A stretch of DNA of 63,323 bases, from the NCBI GenBank assembly GCA_024220525.1, contig JAMYWO010000131.1, positions 1 through 63,323 of the forward strand. Direction: 5' to 3'. Origin of the DNA: Cochliopodium minus (taxonomy: Eukaryota > Discosea > Himatismenida > Cochliopodiidae). Each line of letters opens with the position of its first letter. The first letter of the stretch is position 1. A model generated the notes under the pieces. That model saw only the letters and a list, made by a program, of their open reading frames with translations. It was not told the origin of the DNA and did no database searches. Positions 49,675 through 59,563 of this stretch are shown here, one piece after another. A program made the position numbers and the translations under genes.

Positions 49675-49760
49675 ATAGAGTAGTTTATTAAAGAATTTTT
49701 TGAAATTTTTCAAATTGTAATTATGAATTTGACTTATTTTTTAATCGAAAAGTTCAATTT

Positions 49761-50493
49761 CTAAAAAAGAAAACAATCTTTTTTCTTTTTCTTTTCTTGA
49801 TTTCCGTTTGTTGATTCAATAAATACTCTCAGAGACTCCTCAAACATGTGCACGATCTTTTTTTCGTGATCAGGATTGATAATTGCTTCCTTCGCGGAAC
49901 ATTCGAAGAATCTTGATGCACCAATCTCTTTGGACATTTGCAATCCTTGTTCAAAAGTTATGGGAGATGAATTCTTATCAGATAATTCTTGGATAGTGGT
50001 TGGATCATCTCTTAAATCCAATTTCGTTGCTATTAATAGGATTTTGGTTGTATCTTTCAGATGTGATTTGATTTCCGGAATCCATTTTGTCTTGATGTTC
50101 TCGAAGGAGGTTGGACATGAGATAGCATAGCTCAAAATGAAAATATCTGTTTGTGGATATCCCAATGGCCTCAATTTATCATAATCTTCATGGCCTGCAC
50201 TATCCCATAGACCTATATCATTTGATTATTAATTCAATATCAGTAAAAAATATTTGTTAAATTGTTTCAATAATGTTATACCAATATTTATATGATGATT
50301 ATCAACCTTTATATTCGCAGAATATTCATCTAAAACCTTTAATAGTTTAAATAATTCAATTATACAAGAGTTTTCTTTTAAATTTTACTTTGGGAATATA
50401 TTCGTTTGGATAATGATCTGTTGTATATTTGATCATTAAACTAGTCTTCCCTATCTTTGTATCACCAGTGATCAAGAGTTTACAACTTTGCAT
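49761..50493 (-). CDS. Rho/Rac-family small GTPase, atypical switch I and II
   Basis: Exons from ATG 50493 (MQSCKLLITGDTKIGKTSLM) to TAG 49761. P-loop GDTKIGKTS, switch I YPNEYIPKVLDEYS, G3 WDSAGHEDYDKLRPL, G4 ATKLDLRDD, Rho insert region PITFEQGLQMSKEIGA, G5 ECSAKE, basic tail and CaaX box CFLF (geranylgeranylation expected). The near-invariant switch I Thr (YVPTVF in Rac/Rho) is Lys, and the catalytic Gln (AGQE) is His, so GTP-dependent switching or hydrolysis is probably abnormal. An upstream Met (50544) would add 17 residues. It is paralogous and adjacent to the next gene. Confidence 0.88.
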
Positions 50494-50576
50494 ATTTTCA
50501 ATTTTTTTTTTTTTCTGAATTTCACATTTATCATAACATTCCATTTATAGAAAGTTTATTTACAAAGAAATTTTTT

Positions 50577-51301
50577 TTAAAAGATTATACATTCCTTTTT
50601 CTTATTTCTTTTCTCAGCTTTATTCGCAAGAAGGAATGTAAGCACACCCTGATTAAAAATGTGAGAGATTTTATCTTTGTGATCAGGATAGATCAATCCA
50701 TCCTTTGCAGAACATTCGAAGAATTTGGATGCACCAATCTCTTTGGACAATTGCAATCCCTGTTCATAAGTTATAGGAGATAAATTCTTCTCAGATAATT
50801 TTTGGATAGTGGTTGGATCATCTCTGAGATCCATTTTCGTTCCGACCAACATGAATTTGGTATCTGGACAATAGGATGTTATCTCAGGTATCCATTTCGT
50901 CTTTATATTATCGAATGATGTAGGTGATGCGATGGAATAACAAACTATAAACAATCCACATGGATGATAAGATAGTGGTCTTAATTTATCATATCTTTGT
51001 GAGAGTAATATAGGGAGTTATTTGTATATTTTCTTTCAATAACATTATTTTTTTTTTTACTCTTCTTGTCCATTGACATCCCATAAAGCAAAATTCACTG
51101 GTGGATAATTAGGTAATGATACATTTGCACAATATTCCTTCAAATATTTTTTAAAAAATATATATCTAGTTGATAAAAGGAAATTACATCCAATACACTT
51201 GGTATATATTCTCCAGGAAAAACATTGGCGGTATATTTAATCAATAAGCAAGTTTTTCCAACTCCTCCATCACCAACAGTAATAGATTTACAACACATCA
51301 T
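50577..51301 (-). CDS. Rho/Rac-family small GTPase, atypical G3 motif
   Basis: ATG 51301 ([20 protein letters not shown]) to TAA 50577, three exons. P-loop GDGGVGKTC is canonical; switch [14 protein letters not shown] has Ser for the conserved Thr; G3 is [15 protein letters not shown] (DTAG to DVNG) with the catalytic Gln kept. [32 protein letters not shown] and the CaaX CIIF complete a Rho protein. It shares TIQxLSxKNxSPIT and KTKWIPEI with its neighbour, so the two arose by tandem duplication. It probably regulates actin at the plasma membrane. Confidence 0.88.
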
Positions 51302-51441
51302 TTTTTTTTTTCCTATTTTTGCAATTATAAAAAAAAATGGACTCAAAAGATGCTTTTGATAATATATCTTTCTCATGTATAACCATCCATATATTTGACA
51401 AATGATTTTTTCAAACAAATTTTTTAAAATCTTTAGCATTT

Positions 51442-53470
51442 ATGATTTCAGAAGATAATGAGTTGATAACGTAAATTTAAAAGTTTATTCCTTCTTCATT
51501 TGACATAATAAAATTAATTCATATTCAGATGGGGACATAATAATTCTGTAAATAGTATATTCTCTCAAAAAAAAATCCAAAATTTTATTATTTCCAAAAA
51601 CATTAAAGGGACAAACATTCAGGAATGATGCAGATGAACCAGGAATTGTTAGCAAAGAAGAATTAGGTAGTAAAGTGGTTTTATTGTCAGCAGGATTTAC
51701 AAGAACAATGGTATCAAAAATTTTAATATCAAGAAACAAATTTTAATAGTTATATTCAAAGGTTCTTTTAGAAGATGGAACAGTAAGATTGGGATATGAA
51801 AAAAAAGTAAAACTTAATTTTTTTTCCAAGAAATAAAATTTCATTAAAATAAAAAAAGTTGAAGATATTTAACCCACCAGAGCCAGTCAGGATGATTTCT
51901 TGTGGAGGTAAATATCTATTTATTTATTTGTACTAAATTTCTCAAATTATTTCAAAAAGGAATGTTTTGTGTAGTTTTGACAGTTTTTGGAGAAGTTTAC
52001 TTTGACCCTTGCAACAAAAAGTTTTGCGAAAAATTAGATTTTTCTTCTTTGGGATTTCCAGTAGAGATTTATACGGGAAAACAATATACTATTTTCAAAA
52101 TATGTAAAAAATAATAAAAATTATACAAATACTACTTTTTTTTTAATTGACCTTTTTTAAAATTTTAAACAGTAGAAAAGAAATCTAATAAATATGAATT
52201 TTATTCAAGAAACTTATACAAGATTTATAGAACGTAAAATAACAATAAAATAATTTTCATAACTTTAATCAAATTTTTATTTAAATTTTGAACTGATAAT
52301 TAAAACACTGTCTATATCTCGCATATTTATATGGGGAATATATTCATTCAAACACATAAAATAATTTTCATTTTTTAAAATTTCATTGAAAAAAAAAGAG
52401 AAAAAGTAAAGAGCTTAATTAAAGTAAAAGATATGGGAAAAATAGCCAATACAAAGTTATGCAAAGAACACGGACAAGGTGAGATTATATTTTTTACAAA
52501 GAAGAAAAAAATTTTAAAACTTCTTTTTTTTATTAAAGATGTTAAACTTTGGGCTTTCGCTGAATGTTTTTACTTAAAAAATTTGGGTACTAAAAAAATA
52601 TTTTCTATGGGGTTACAAAAAGACAAGTGTCTCTCTAGATCCAGCACTGCACAAAGTGATTTGATAAAGACTGAACCCCCATTAATTGAAGGAGAAGAGT
52701 TTGTGACTTTCAGTGGTGGATCAAGACATGCAAAAAATTCTTTTTTTATAATCTCCTTTTAATTTTAACTTTCTTTTTTTAAAAAAATTAGGTATTGGGA
52801 TTGACCAATTTTGGGAATGTTTTTTCTGTCGGAGGTTTTTTTTTTTTAAATTTCTTACTTAGTATTAATTATAAATTACTCCACAAAAGATTCATTAAGT
52901 GGACAAGTAAAAAAAAAAAAAATTTAATTTATTTTTTTCTTTTATCAAATTTTATTTTTAATTAAAAAACAAAAATTAGGGTGGAACAATAGGTACAATA
53001 ATGATCTTGAAAAAAATAGATTTTTTCAAAGAAAACCAACTCTTTGTCGTTTCCATATCAGCAGGTTACAATCACTCCACCTTCATCACAGAAACAAACG
53101 GAGAAAGAAAAGTTTATATCTGTGGTTCAAATGATTACAAATCTTTGGGTATGAATGTGTCTCGTCTTTTAGTTCCAACATTACATCCTTCTCCTTTATT
53201 AAACCAAAATGAAAAAAAACTTTATTTTCCTGTCTCCAAGCGAGATGTATTTTTTAATTTTTATTTTTTATTTTTTTAATTTAATTTTAATTCCTTTAGT
53301 TTTCTTGGTCTACGGATACTCATCGTTTTTATTCCCAAATATTCAAAAGAGAGGTTTTTCTTCTTTGTTTGATCATTCATAGATTTAATAAATCAAGCAA
53401 ATTTTGGAAGTTTCCTAAACCAATCATTTTTGAAGTTGCTAAAAAAATAGAAAGAAACTCCTTTTATTAA
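51442..53470 (+). CDS. RCC1-like repeat protein with C-terminal W-HR module
   Basis: ATG 51442 (MISEDNELIT) then a 19-nt microexon (51529-51547) giving ITWGHNNSGQTFRNDADEPG, a typical RCC1 blade. Further blades: VVLLSAGFTRTMVLLEDGTV, PPEPVRMISCGGMFCVVLT, KLWAFAECFYLKNLGT, SGGSRHVLGLTNFGNVFSVGG, VVSISAGYNHSTFITETNGE and YICGSNDYKSLG. The last exon reads FSWSTDTHRFYSQIFKREVF...RFNKSSKFWKFPKPIIFEVA, matching the C-terminal module of the nearby ankyrin proteins. I join the two halves over an intron at 52234-52413 that holds the 96-bp element; the phase fits, but two separate genes (stop at 52237, start at 52433) are possible. The intron after 52729 uses a GC donor. Confidence 0.72.
52262..52357 (+). 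repeat. 96-bp intronic element, copy 2
   Basis: Perfect reverse complement of 14729-14824; both copies are in the sense orientation of their host gene. Here it lies in the inferred intron 52234-52413 of the RCC1-like gene. Confidence 0.9.
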
Positions 53471-53591
53471 AATAAACATAATAGGTTATCAAAAATCAAT
53501 TTCTCTTTAAATTCTGACAAAGAACTAAATTGCCCTCTATTTCATTTTAAAAAATTATATAATTATATTTTTTTCAAATAAATAAAAAAAA

Positions 53592-54073
53592 ATGACCTCA
53601 AGAGAAGTAAATTATTCATTTGACAAAAACATTCTATTTTTTGGCAAATAGAATTAATTTATATTTTTTTCAAAATAGTGTAAGATTTTCGATCTCCCAT
53701 TTTAATCAAATTTTAATTTTTTATATTGACCTTAGATATCGAACAAGCATTCCAATCTATTGATTCTGAAAACACTGGAAAATTGAATTTGACTCAATTG
53801 AGTCAAGTAGCATCAGTTTTGGGCATCAAAGCAAATGAAGAAGAGATCAAGTAAAAAGAAAAATTAAATTTTTTTCAATATAAAAATTATCCTCTAAATA
53901 ATATTGCTTATAAGAGTTGTTATGGGTAAATACGATCAAGGAAGCAAAGGTAAAAAAAAAAATAATGATATTTGAAGAAAATTTATTTGACTACTTTTTT
54001 TGAAATTTTAGGTTACTTGACAAGGGAAGAATTCATTCAAATGGTTGAAGATCAACAAAATAGCGATAATTAA
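53592..54073 (+). CDS. Small EF-hand (calmodulin/centrin-like) protein
   Basis: ATG 53592 (MTSREVNYSFDKNILFF) joined by a GC-AG intron (donor G|GCAAAT at 53644) to 53736: DIEQAFQSIDSENTGKLNLTQLSQVASVLGI, then VVMGKYDQGSKGYLTREEFIQMVED, ending at TAA 54073. Two EF-hand helices-loops are visible but both loops are weak (DSENTGKLNLTQ lacks the position-12 Glu; the second lacks usual side chains at positions 3 and 5), so calcium binding is doubtful. About 90 aa, a single EF-hand pair. The 5' exon is uncertain because no GT donor in phase exists. Confidence 0.65.
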
Positions 54074-54165
54074 TTTGAATCTATGAAATCTTTCGCCTTG
54101 TTTTAAATAAAAATTAATTTTCTCTGAAATGAAATAATTTATAAAATCAATAATATTTAAAAAAA

Positions 54166-55777
54166 ATGAGCGATAAAAAGAGAAAGAACATAAATGATGA
54201 AATCAAAATCAAAAAGAGAAATACAAGATTCCCATTGCATGATATCTGCAAAGATGAAGAAATATCTTTGGAGAATATAAGAATATTGATAGAAGAGGAA
54301 AAAATAAATCCAAATTCTTTTAATGAACGAATGGAGTTGCCTATCTATTTGGTTACTTAAATATAAATTTTTTTTATATAACTGAATATAATCTTAAATA
54401 AAAGGCTTGTATGAATAAGAATGTAACATTAGAGATAATTAAGTATTTTATTGAAACCAAAAGCAATATAAATATTCACAATGGAATAGATATCGATTCT
54501 TTATTGCATGGAGCATGTTTGAATCACAATGCAACGATCATGCTGCCAATTATACAGTTTCTGATCGAATCAAAGTGTGATACCAAGGCAACGAACGCAG
54601 ATGGAGATCCACCATTGAGTTATGCATGTAAAAATGAATCAATTAACTTGGAAATTGTCAAATATCTTCTCAAAATGAAAAGTCCATTCTATATTTACAG
54701 TAAAAAATAAAAAAATTAAAAATTAAAAAATTAAAAATCAATCTCTTGCAAAAAGAAAATTTGGCACCAATTCATTTTGAATGCATGAATAAAAACATCC
54801 CCACAGATATCATCCAACATTTGTTAGATAGAAAAAGTAGCATAAACAATAAAGGAGATAAAAATGAAACTCCATTGTATTATCTCTGCAAAAACAAAAA
54901 TTTGACGCTGGACAAATTGAAATTTCTAATTGAAAAAAAAGCGGATATTAATACAAAAGATTATCAGGGTTTCTCTCCTTTACATTGTTTGTGTAAGAAC
55001 TACGATCTAGATAATGATTCAAAGTATGAGATGCTTGTTTATATGATCCAAAATGGCGCCAATGTTTTCAGCAGTGAAAATAATCTCCAGCCTTATTACC
55101 TTCTCGTCCAAAACGAAAATTATGATGGAGAAGTCCTCTTCAAGTTTTTGATTCCTTTTGCATGCCAAGGTTTTATTTCATTTTTTTTTCAATCAAATTA
55201 TTCTTGATTTTTTTTCTTGATTTTTTTTTTTGAAAAAATTTTCTTTATTAATTTTTTAATTTTTCTCATTTTTTTTTAAAATTTGGATGTTTTTTTAAAT
55301 TGAAAAGGATTTGACTTGGCAAGCACTTATCACAGTTTCGTTAGGTGGGAAAGAACGAGAATAGGTGATTACTCTGATTCTTCTTCATCAGAGGAAGAAC
55401 TCGAATACCCAAAGAAGGTTTATGACAACTTCAGTTCTGTTGGTGAAAAATACCACTTTGGAACCATTTGGAATCCTAAAAACCATCGTTTTTTGAGGGA
55501 TTTTAATAGAAGAAAAGTTTTTTCTTTTTGTATTTCTCTCAAAGTTTTTTCTAAAGAAAAAAATTTGGTTATCCCTCGTCCTTTGAAACTTTACATTATT
55601 CAAACTTTTGTGGATATGGACCTCAGGGAATTTATTGAGTTAAAGACCACTTTGAATATTTTCATTTCCATTTTTCTTCAAAAGATTTTTCCTTTGAGAA
55701 TTCGTCAACCTCCTCAGAAGTTAAAAAGAAGGATTTTTGCAGGTGAAGAAGGAAGACAGTTTATTGTATTCAATTAA
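54166..55777 (+). CDS. Ankyrin-repeat protein with C-terminal W-HR module
   Basis: ATG 54166 (MSDKKRKNINDEIKIKKRN) behind an A run; basic N terminus. Four exons, the first ending at a GTTACT donor. Ankyrin repeats: FPLHDICKDEEISLENIRIL, ACMNKNVTLEIIKYFIETKS, GDPPLSYACKNESINLEIVK, APIHFECMNKNIPTDIIQHL, TPLYYLCKNKNLTLDKLKFL and SPLHCLCKNYDL. After a Ser/Glu-rich linker comes TIWNPKNHRFLRDFNRRK, CISLKVFSKEKNL and IPRPLKLYIIQTF, the intact version of the module found broken in the 34.6 kb gene. Probably a protein-interaction adaptor. The C terminus is basic. Confidence 0.82.
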
Positions 55778-55827
55778 TTTTATTGGTTTTTTTTCAATTA
55801 AATTATTTTTTTTTATAAAAATACATT

Positions 55828-58800
55828 TTATTTATCAGTATTGAAATTACTTGTTTTTCTAGCCAAAAGATATTGTTCTTCTGCCTCTTCAGATCTATTC
55901 AATTCGTTCAACAAATCTCCGTAGGATTTTCTACATTGAAAGTAGTTTGAATTAATTTCGAGAGATTGCTAAAAAATAAAATTTAATAAAAATATATTAA
56001 AATAAATTAAAATTAAAAAAAAAATTCTTACTTTGTAAAAATTTTCAGCTTTTTCTTTTTCTCCATTTTTATCACAAAAATAAGCATATTCAAACAAAGA
56101 CTCACTATCTTGTTTATCAATAATGATACATTTGAGAAAGTAGGACGAAGCTTTCAAAACACAAACTTTTTGTTGTTCAACATCACTGGAAGAGTTTTTA
56201 TTATCCTTTTTTTTAGAATTGAATTTGTATTCTTGGGATAACTGAGAATAAGCAACAGCACATTTTCCTTAAAAAAAATGAATCATTTTATTTTTTATTT
56301 TATTTTTAATTTTATTATTATTTTTATATTTATATTATTTTTAAAAATTTATTATTTTTTTTAAAAATTTTACTTAACGTAACTTTTGAATTGGTGTTAG
56401 ATGATAGAGCTGATTCAAAGTGTCGAATGGATGTTTGTAAACATTTGATCGCAGTTTCAGTGTCTCTGGATCTTTTCATCAAACCATTGGTGAGATTGGT
56501 TATTCCCCATCCAAAATCAACAATGTTCATATGTTTTACCCTCATACCTTCAAATTTATTAAAATTAAAAATATGAAAGATTTTTGTTAAAGAATTACCA
56601 ATATCTTTAATGTCAAAAATATGGAATGGCTGATTTCTTTTGAAATTTTTCACCATTGTTTCTTCTTTGATTGAAAATTCACATCCCAACATGTCTAAAA
56701 AAAATTTTTTATTTATTTGAAAATCAATTTAATTAAAATAAATTGAAATTATTAACCTTTTAATCTGTTGAACACAAGGTCTATAGGATAAAAGTTAAAG
56801 TTATTGTGATAAGACCAATGTTTGAACATATTCTTTTTAAGATCAACAAACAATGGATGAATTTCTCTTTTTTGTCAAATAAATTGAAAATCAGATGAAA
56901 AAAAGTAAATTAAAATAAATTAAAATATTTTTTTAATTTTCTTTTAAAAATTTTTTTTACCCTTCAAATGATTTGTAATTACAAAACTTATCTTTCAACT
57001 TGTTGGTTATTGTCTCTTTCCAAAACTTTTCGGATTGTTTGTTATTTCCAAAAACAATGTTCAAAAAATCGGTGAAGATGGTGAGGAAGGGTTCTTCTAC
57101 TGGTGTACGGAGCTCCCTCATTCTCCTTCTGAAAAGTTTCTTAGCTTTCACCTTTAGAATTCTTGCTATCATTTCACAAAAAAGAAGAACCATCAAATCT
57201 TCTATTATCATCTAAAAAATAAAAATAAATAAATTTAAATTTTAATAAAAACTAATCAAAATAAAATCAAAATTAAGATGAATAAATATATAAAAAAATG
57301 AAAAAAATTTAAATTGTTCAAAAAAAAATTTAAAATAAAAATAAATATAAAAAACCATCTTTAAAAAATAAAATAAATATTATATTGAATAAAAAATGAA
57401 AAATATTAATTAAAATAAAATTAGTCAGGAAAAAAAGTGAAAAAATATTAAAACCTCTTTGTTCGGGAGATTTTGCTTTTGTTCTTTAAGAAGATCCAAG
57501 TTTTCCACAATTCTAAAAATCCATCTCACATTGATACCTTCATTATGAAGGAGATTGGAGACATTGAAATGTGAAGAAAAAGACTCGATTTTGTTTTGAG
57601 AAATGTCAATTAACTTTTTAGAAAACTCGGGAATTATTTCTTCGAAGAGATAGAGCGTCGCCTCTTTTATTTCGTTGTTATTTGTCTTTGCTTCAGTTGC
57701 GCTTGATGAGAATTTGCTGAAAGAATCGGATGACAAAGGTGTTTTGTTTCTGAATACTAGTTCTGGTCTCAAGAGTTCATAAAGATATGAGAATTTGGAT
57801 TTACTATAAAATAAAAAATAAAAAAATAAAAAATAAAAATAAAATATAAATAAATGAAGAATTTATTTTAATTAAATTTTAAAATGAAAAATATTGAATA
57901 AACTTTTCTTTTTTATTACTTTTTGTGAGAATTCGGATTTTCAGGAGGCATTAATCTTGAAAAATCTATCATATAGATTTGATTGTCTATTCCACGATGC
58001 ACTTCCAGATCGCAGGGAGTACACAAAATTTTTTGGTTGATTGCTCCACATTGATGTTCTTTAAGATTCAAAATCTTCGCCATTGCCATTGTTTTTTCAT
58101 AAATTTCGTTGTCTTCTCTGTAAACATTATTTCCTCCTTTAAATTATTTTTTTTTATTATTTATATTTTTTATTTATATCAAATATTGTTTTTTATTTAT
58201 AAATTATTATTTTTAAACAAATTTATTTATTTTTGTCTGTATTATCTTTTTTGATTTTATAATTTTATTTAAAATTAATCTTTATTTTTTTTTTTTTTTA
58301 GACCATCTTGTGATCCAATTTTGATTGTGCTTCTTGTTATTGGAAGTATTGAAAGTGCCAATAGTCTGAACCCTTTGTAATCTACGATGGCCATGATGGG
58401 AACGTTGAGTCCCTCTACATTGGTGTTGAACGCGCTAATCAGCCCTTTTAGTTCATGACCTGCTATCTTTGCACTTATTTCTTCATCATTAAAAATATTT
58501 GATTCATCAATAGCAAACTATTTTAAAATAAAAAAATTAAAAAATAAAAAAAAAAAATATAAATAAAAATATTAATTTTATAATCACCTTAAATAAAATG
58601 TTATGGACTATGTATTTCGATCCTCCAATTCTATTTATTTTACATAAAGAAACCCATAAATTATTTATATTCAAATAAAATATATAAAATTCGGTTTACA
58701 ATCCTCCAAGTTGAGCTGGCTTGATAGTTTTTTCTTTTAATGGAAGATATACTTCTGTGATGATTATCTTCCCATACATTTCTGCAGTGAAATTGAAATC

Positions 58801-59310
58801 TCTCGCCAACAAAACCAATTTGAGATATGATTCAGCCTGTTCATTCAAAGGGGTATTCTCATCAAACTTTTTGATGGTATTGTTGATCTCTTGGAATCTC
58901 TTGTTCCAATTGCCTATATTGTTCATCTCCTCTTTGGATTCTTCCCTTTCTTCATTCATTGAACTATGTTGTGGAATTATATCATTCTCATATTTCTCAT
59001 CACTATCAAATTCATATCCTTGTGTTGATTTTATAACGTATTTATAAACACAATTATTTTTTTTTTATTTTTTCTCTGAAATATAATTTTTTTTTTATGA
59101 TCGTTAATTACCACAATTCAATAGATCTATCCCTTCAAACGATGAGTTTTCTCTTTCAATTATCAAGTTTTCTTCAATGCTCGATTTATTCTCTTTTGCT
59201 TTATTCTCAACAACAATATCACCAGTAATGTTTTTTGATTCGGAAAAAAGTTGTTGTTTGAGATTTAATGTGCTCTTTGATTTTTTGAAACCATTTTTAT
59301 TTTTGTTCAT
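55828..59310 (-). CDS. CLU-domain (Clustered mitochondria-like) protein with C-terminal TPR-like helices
   Basis: ATG 59310 (MNKNKNGFKKSKSTLNLKQQ). About ten exons. The CLU core is seen in FAIDESNIFNDEEISAKIAG, VPIMAIVDYKGFRLLALSIL, VYREDNEIYEKTMAMAKILN and HRGIDNQIYMIDFSRLMPPE, followed by SYLYELLRPELVFRNKTPLS, as in CLU/TIF31 proteins. C-terminal exons contain TPR-like helices (ESLFEYAYFCDKNGEKEKAENFYK, SYGDLLNELNRSEEAEEQYL). CLU binds mRNAs of nuclear-encoded mitochondrial proteins and positions mitochondria; this protein is shorter than CLU and lacks the N-terminal CLU_N, so it is a CLU-domain relative rather than an orthologue. Ends at TAA 55828. Confidence 0.78.
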
Positions 59311-59563
59311 TTCCTTAATTTTTTTTTATGTCTTTTTTGTTTGCATCCTTTCAATTCTAAGCAGAATTTTTAATACAAATATAAACTGACTCAAAAATAA
59401 ATTAAAATTAATTTAATAAAATTAAATAAATAAAAATATAGAAAAAAAAAAAATTTATTATAATTGGAATTGAAGAAAATTTTTCTACGAACAATCACCA
59501 AAGTAATAAAGTAAAAAGTAAGGTGAAAATAATAAATAGTTTTTTAATAAAAAAAAAAAAAAA

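Noticed and set aside
51485-51739. Minus-strand 84-codon frame
   Set aside because: The + strand gives RCC1 blades with consistent splice phases here; the minus frame has no family match and no leader.
52114-52237. Treating the RCC1 region as two complete genes split by an inserted 96-bp element
   Set aside because: An intron at 52234-52413 joins both halves in phase and gives one multi-blade protein; kept as the second-best model.
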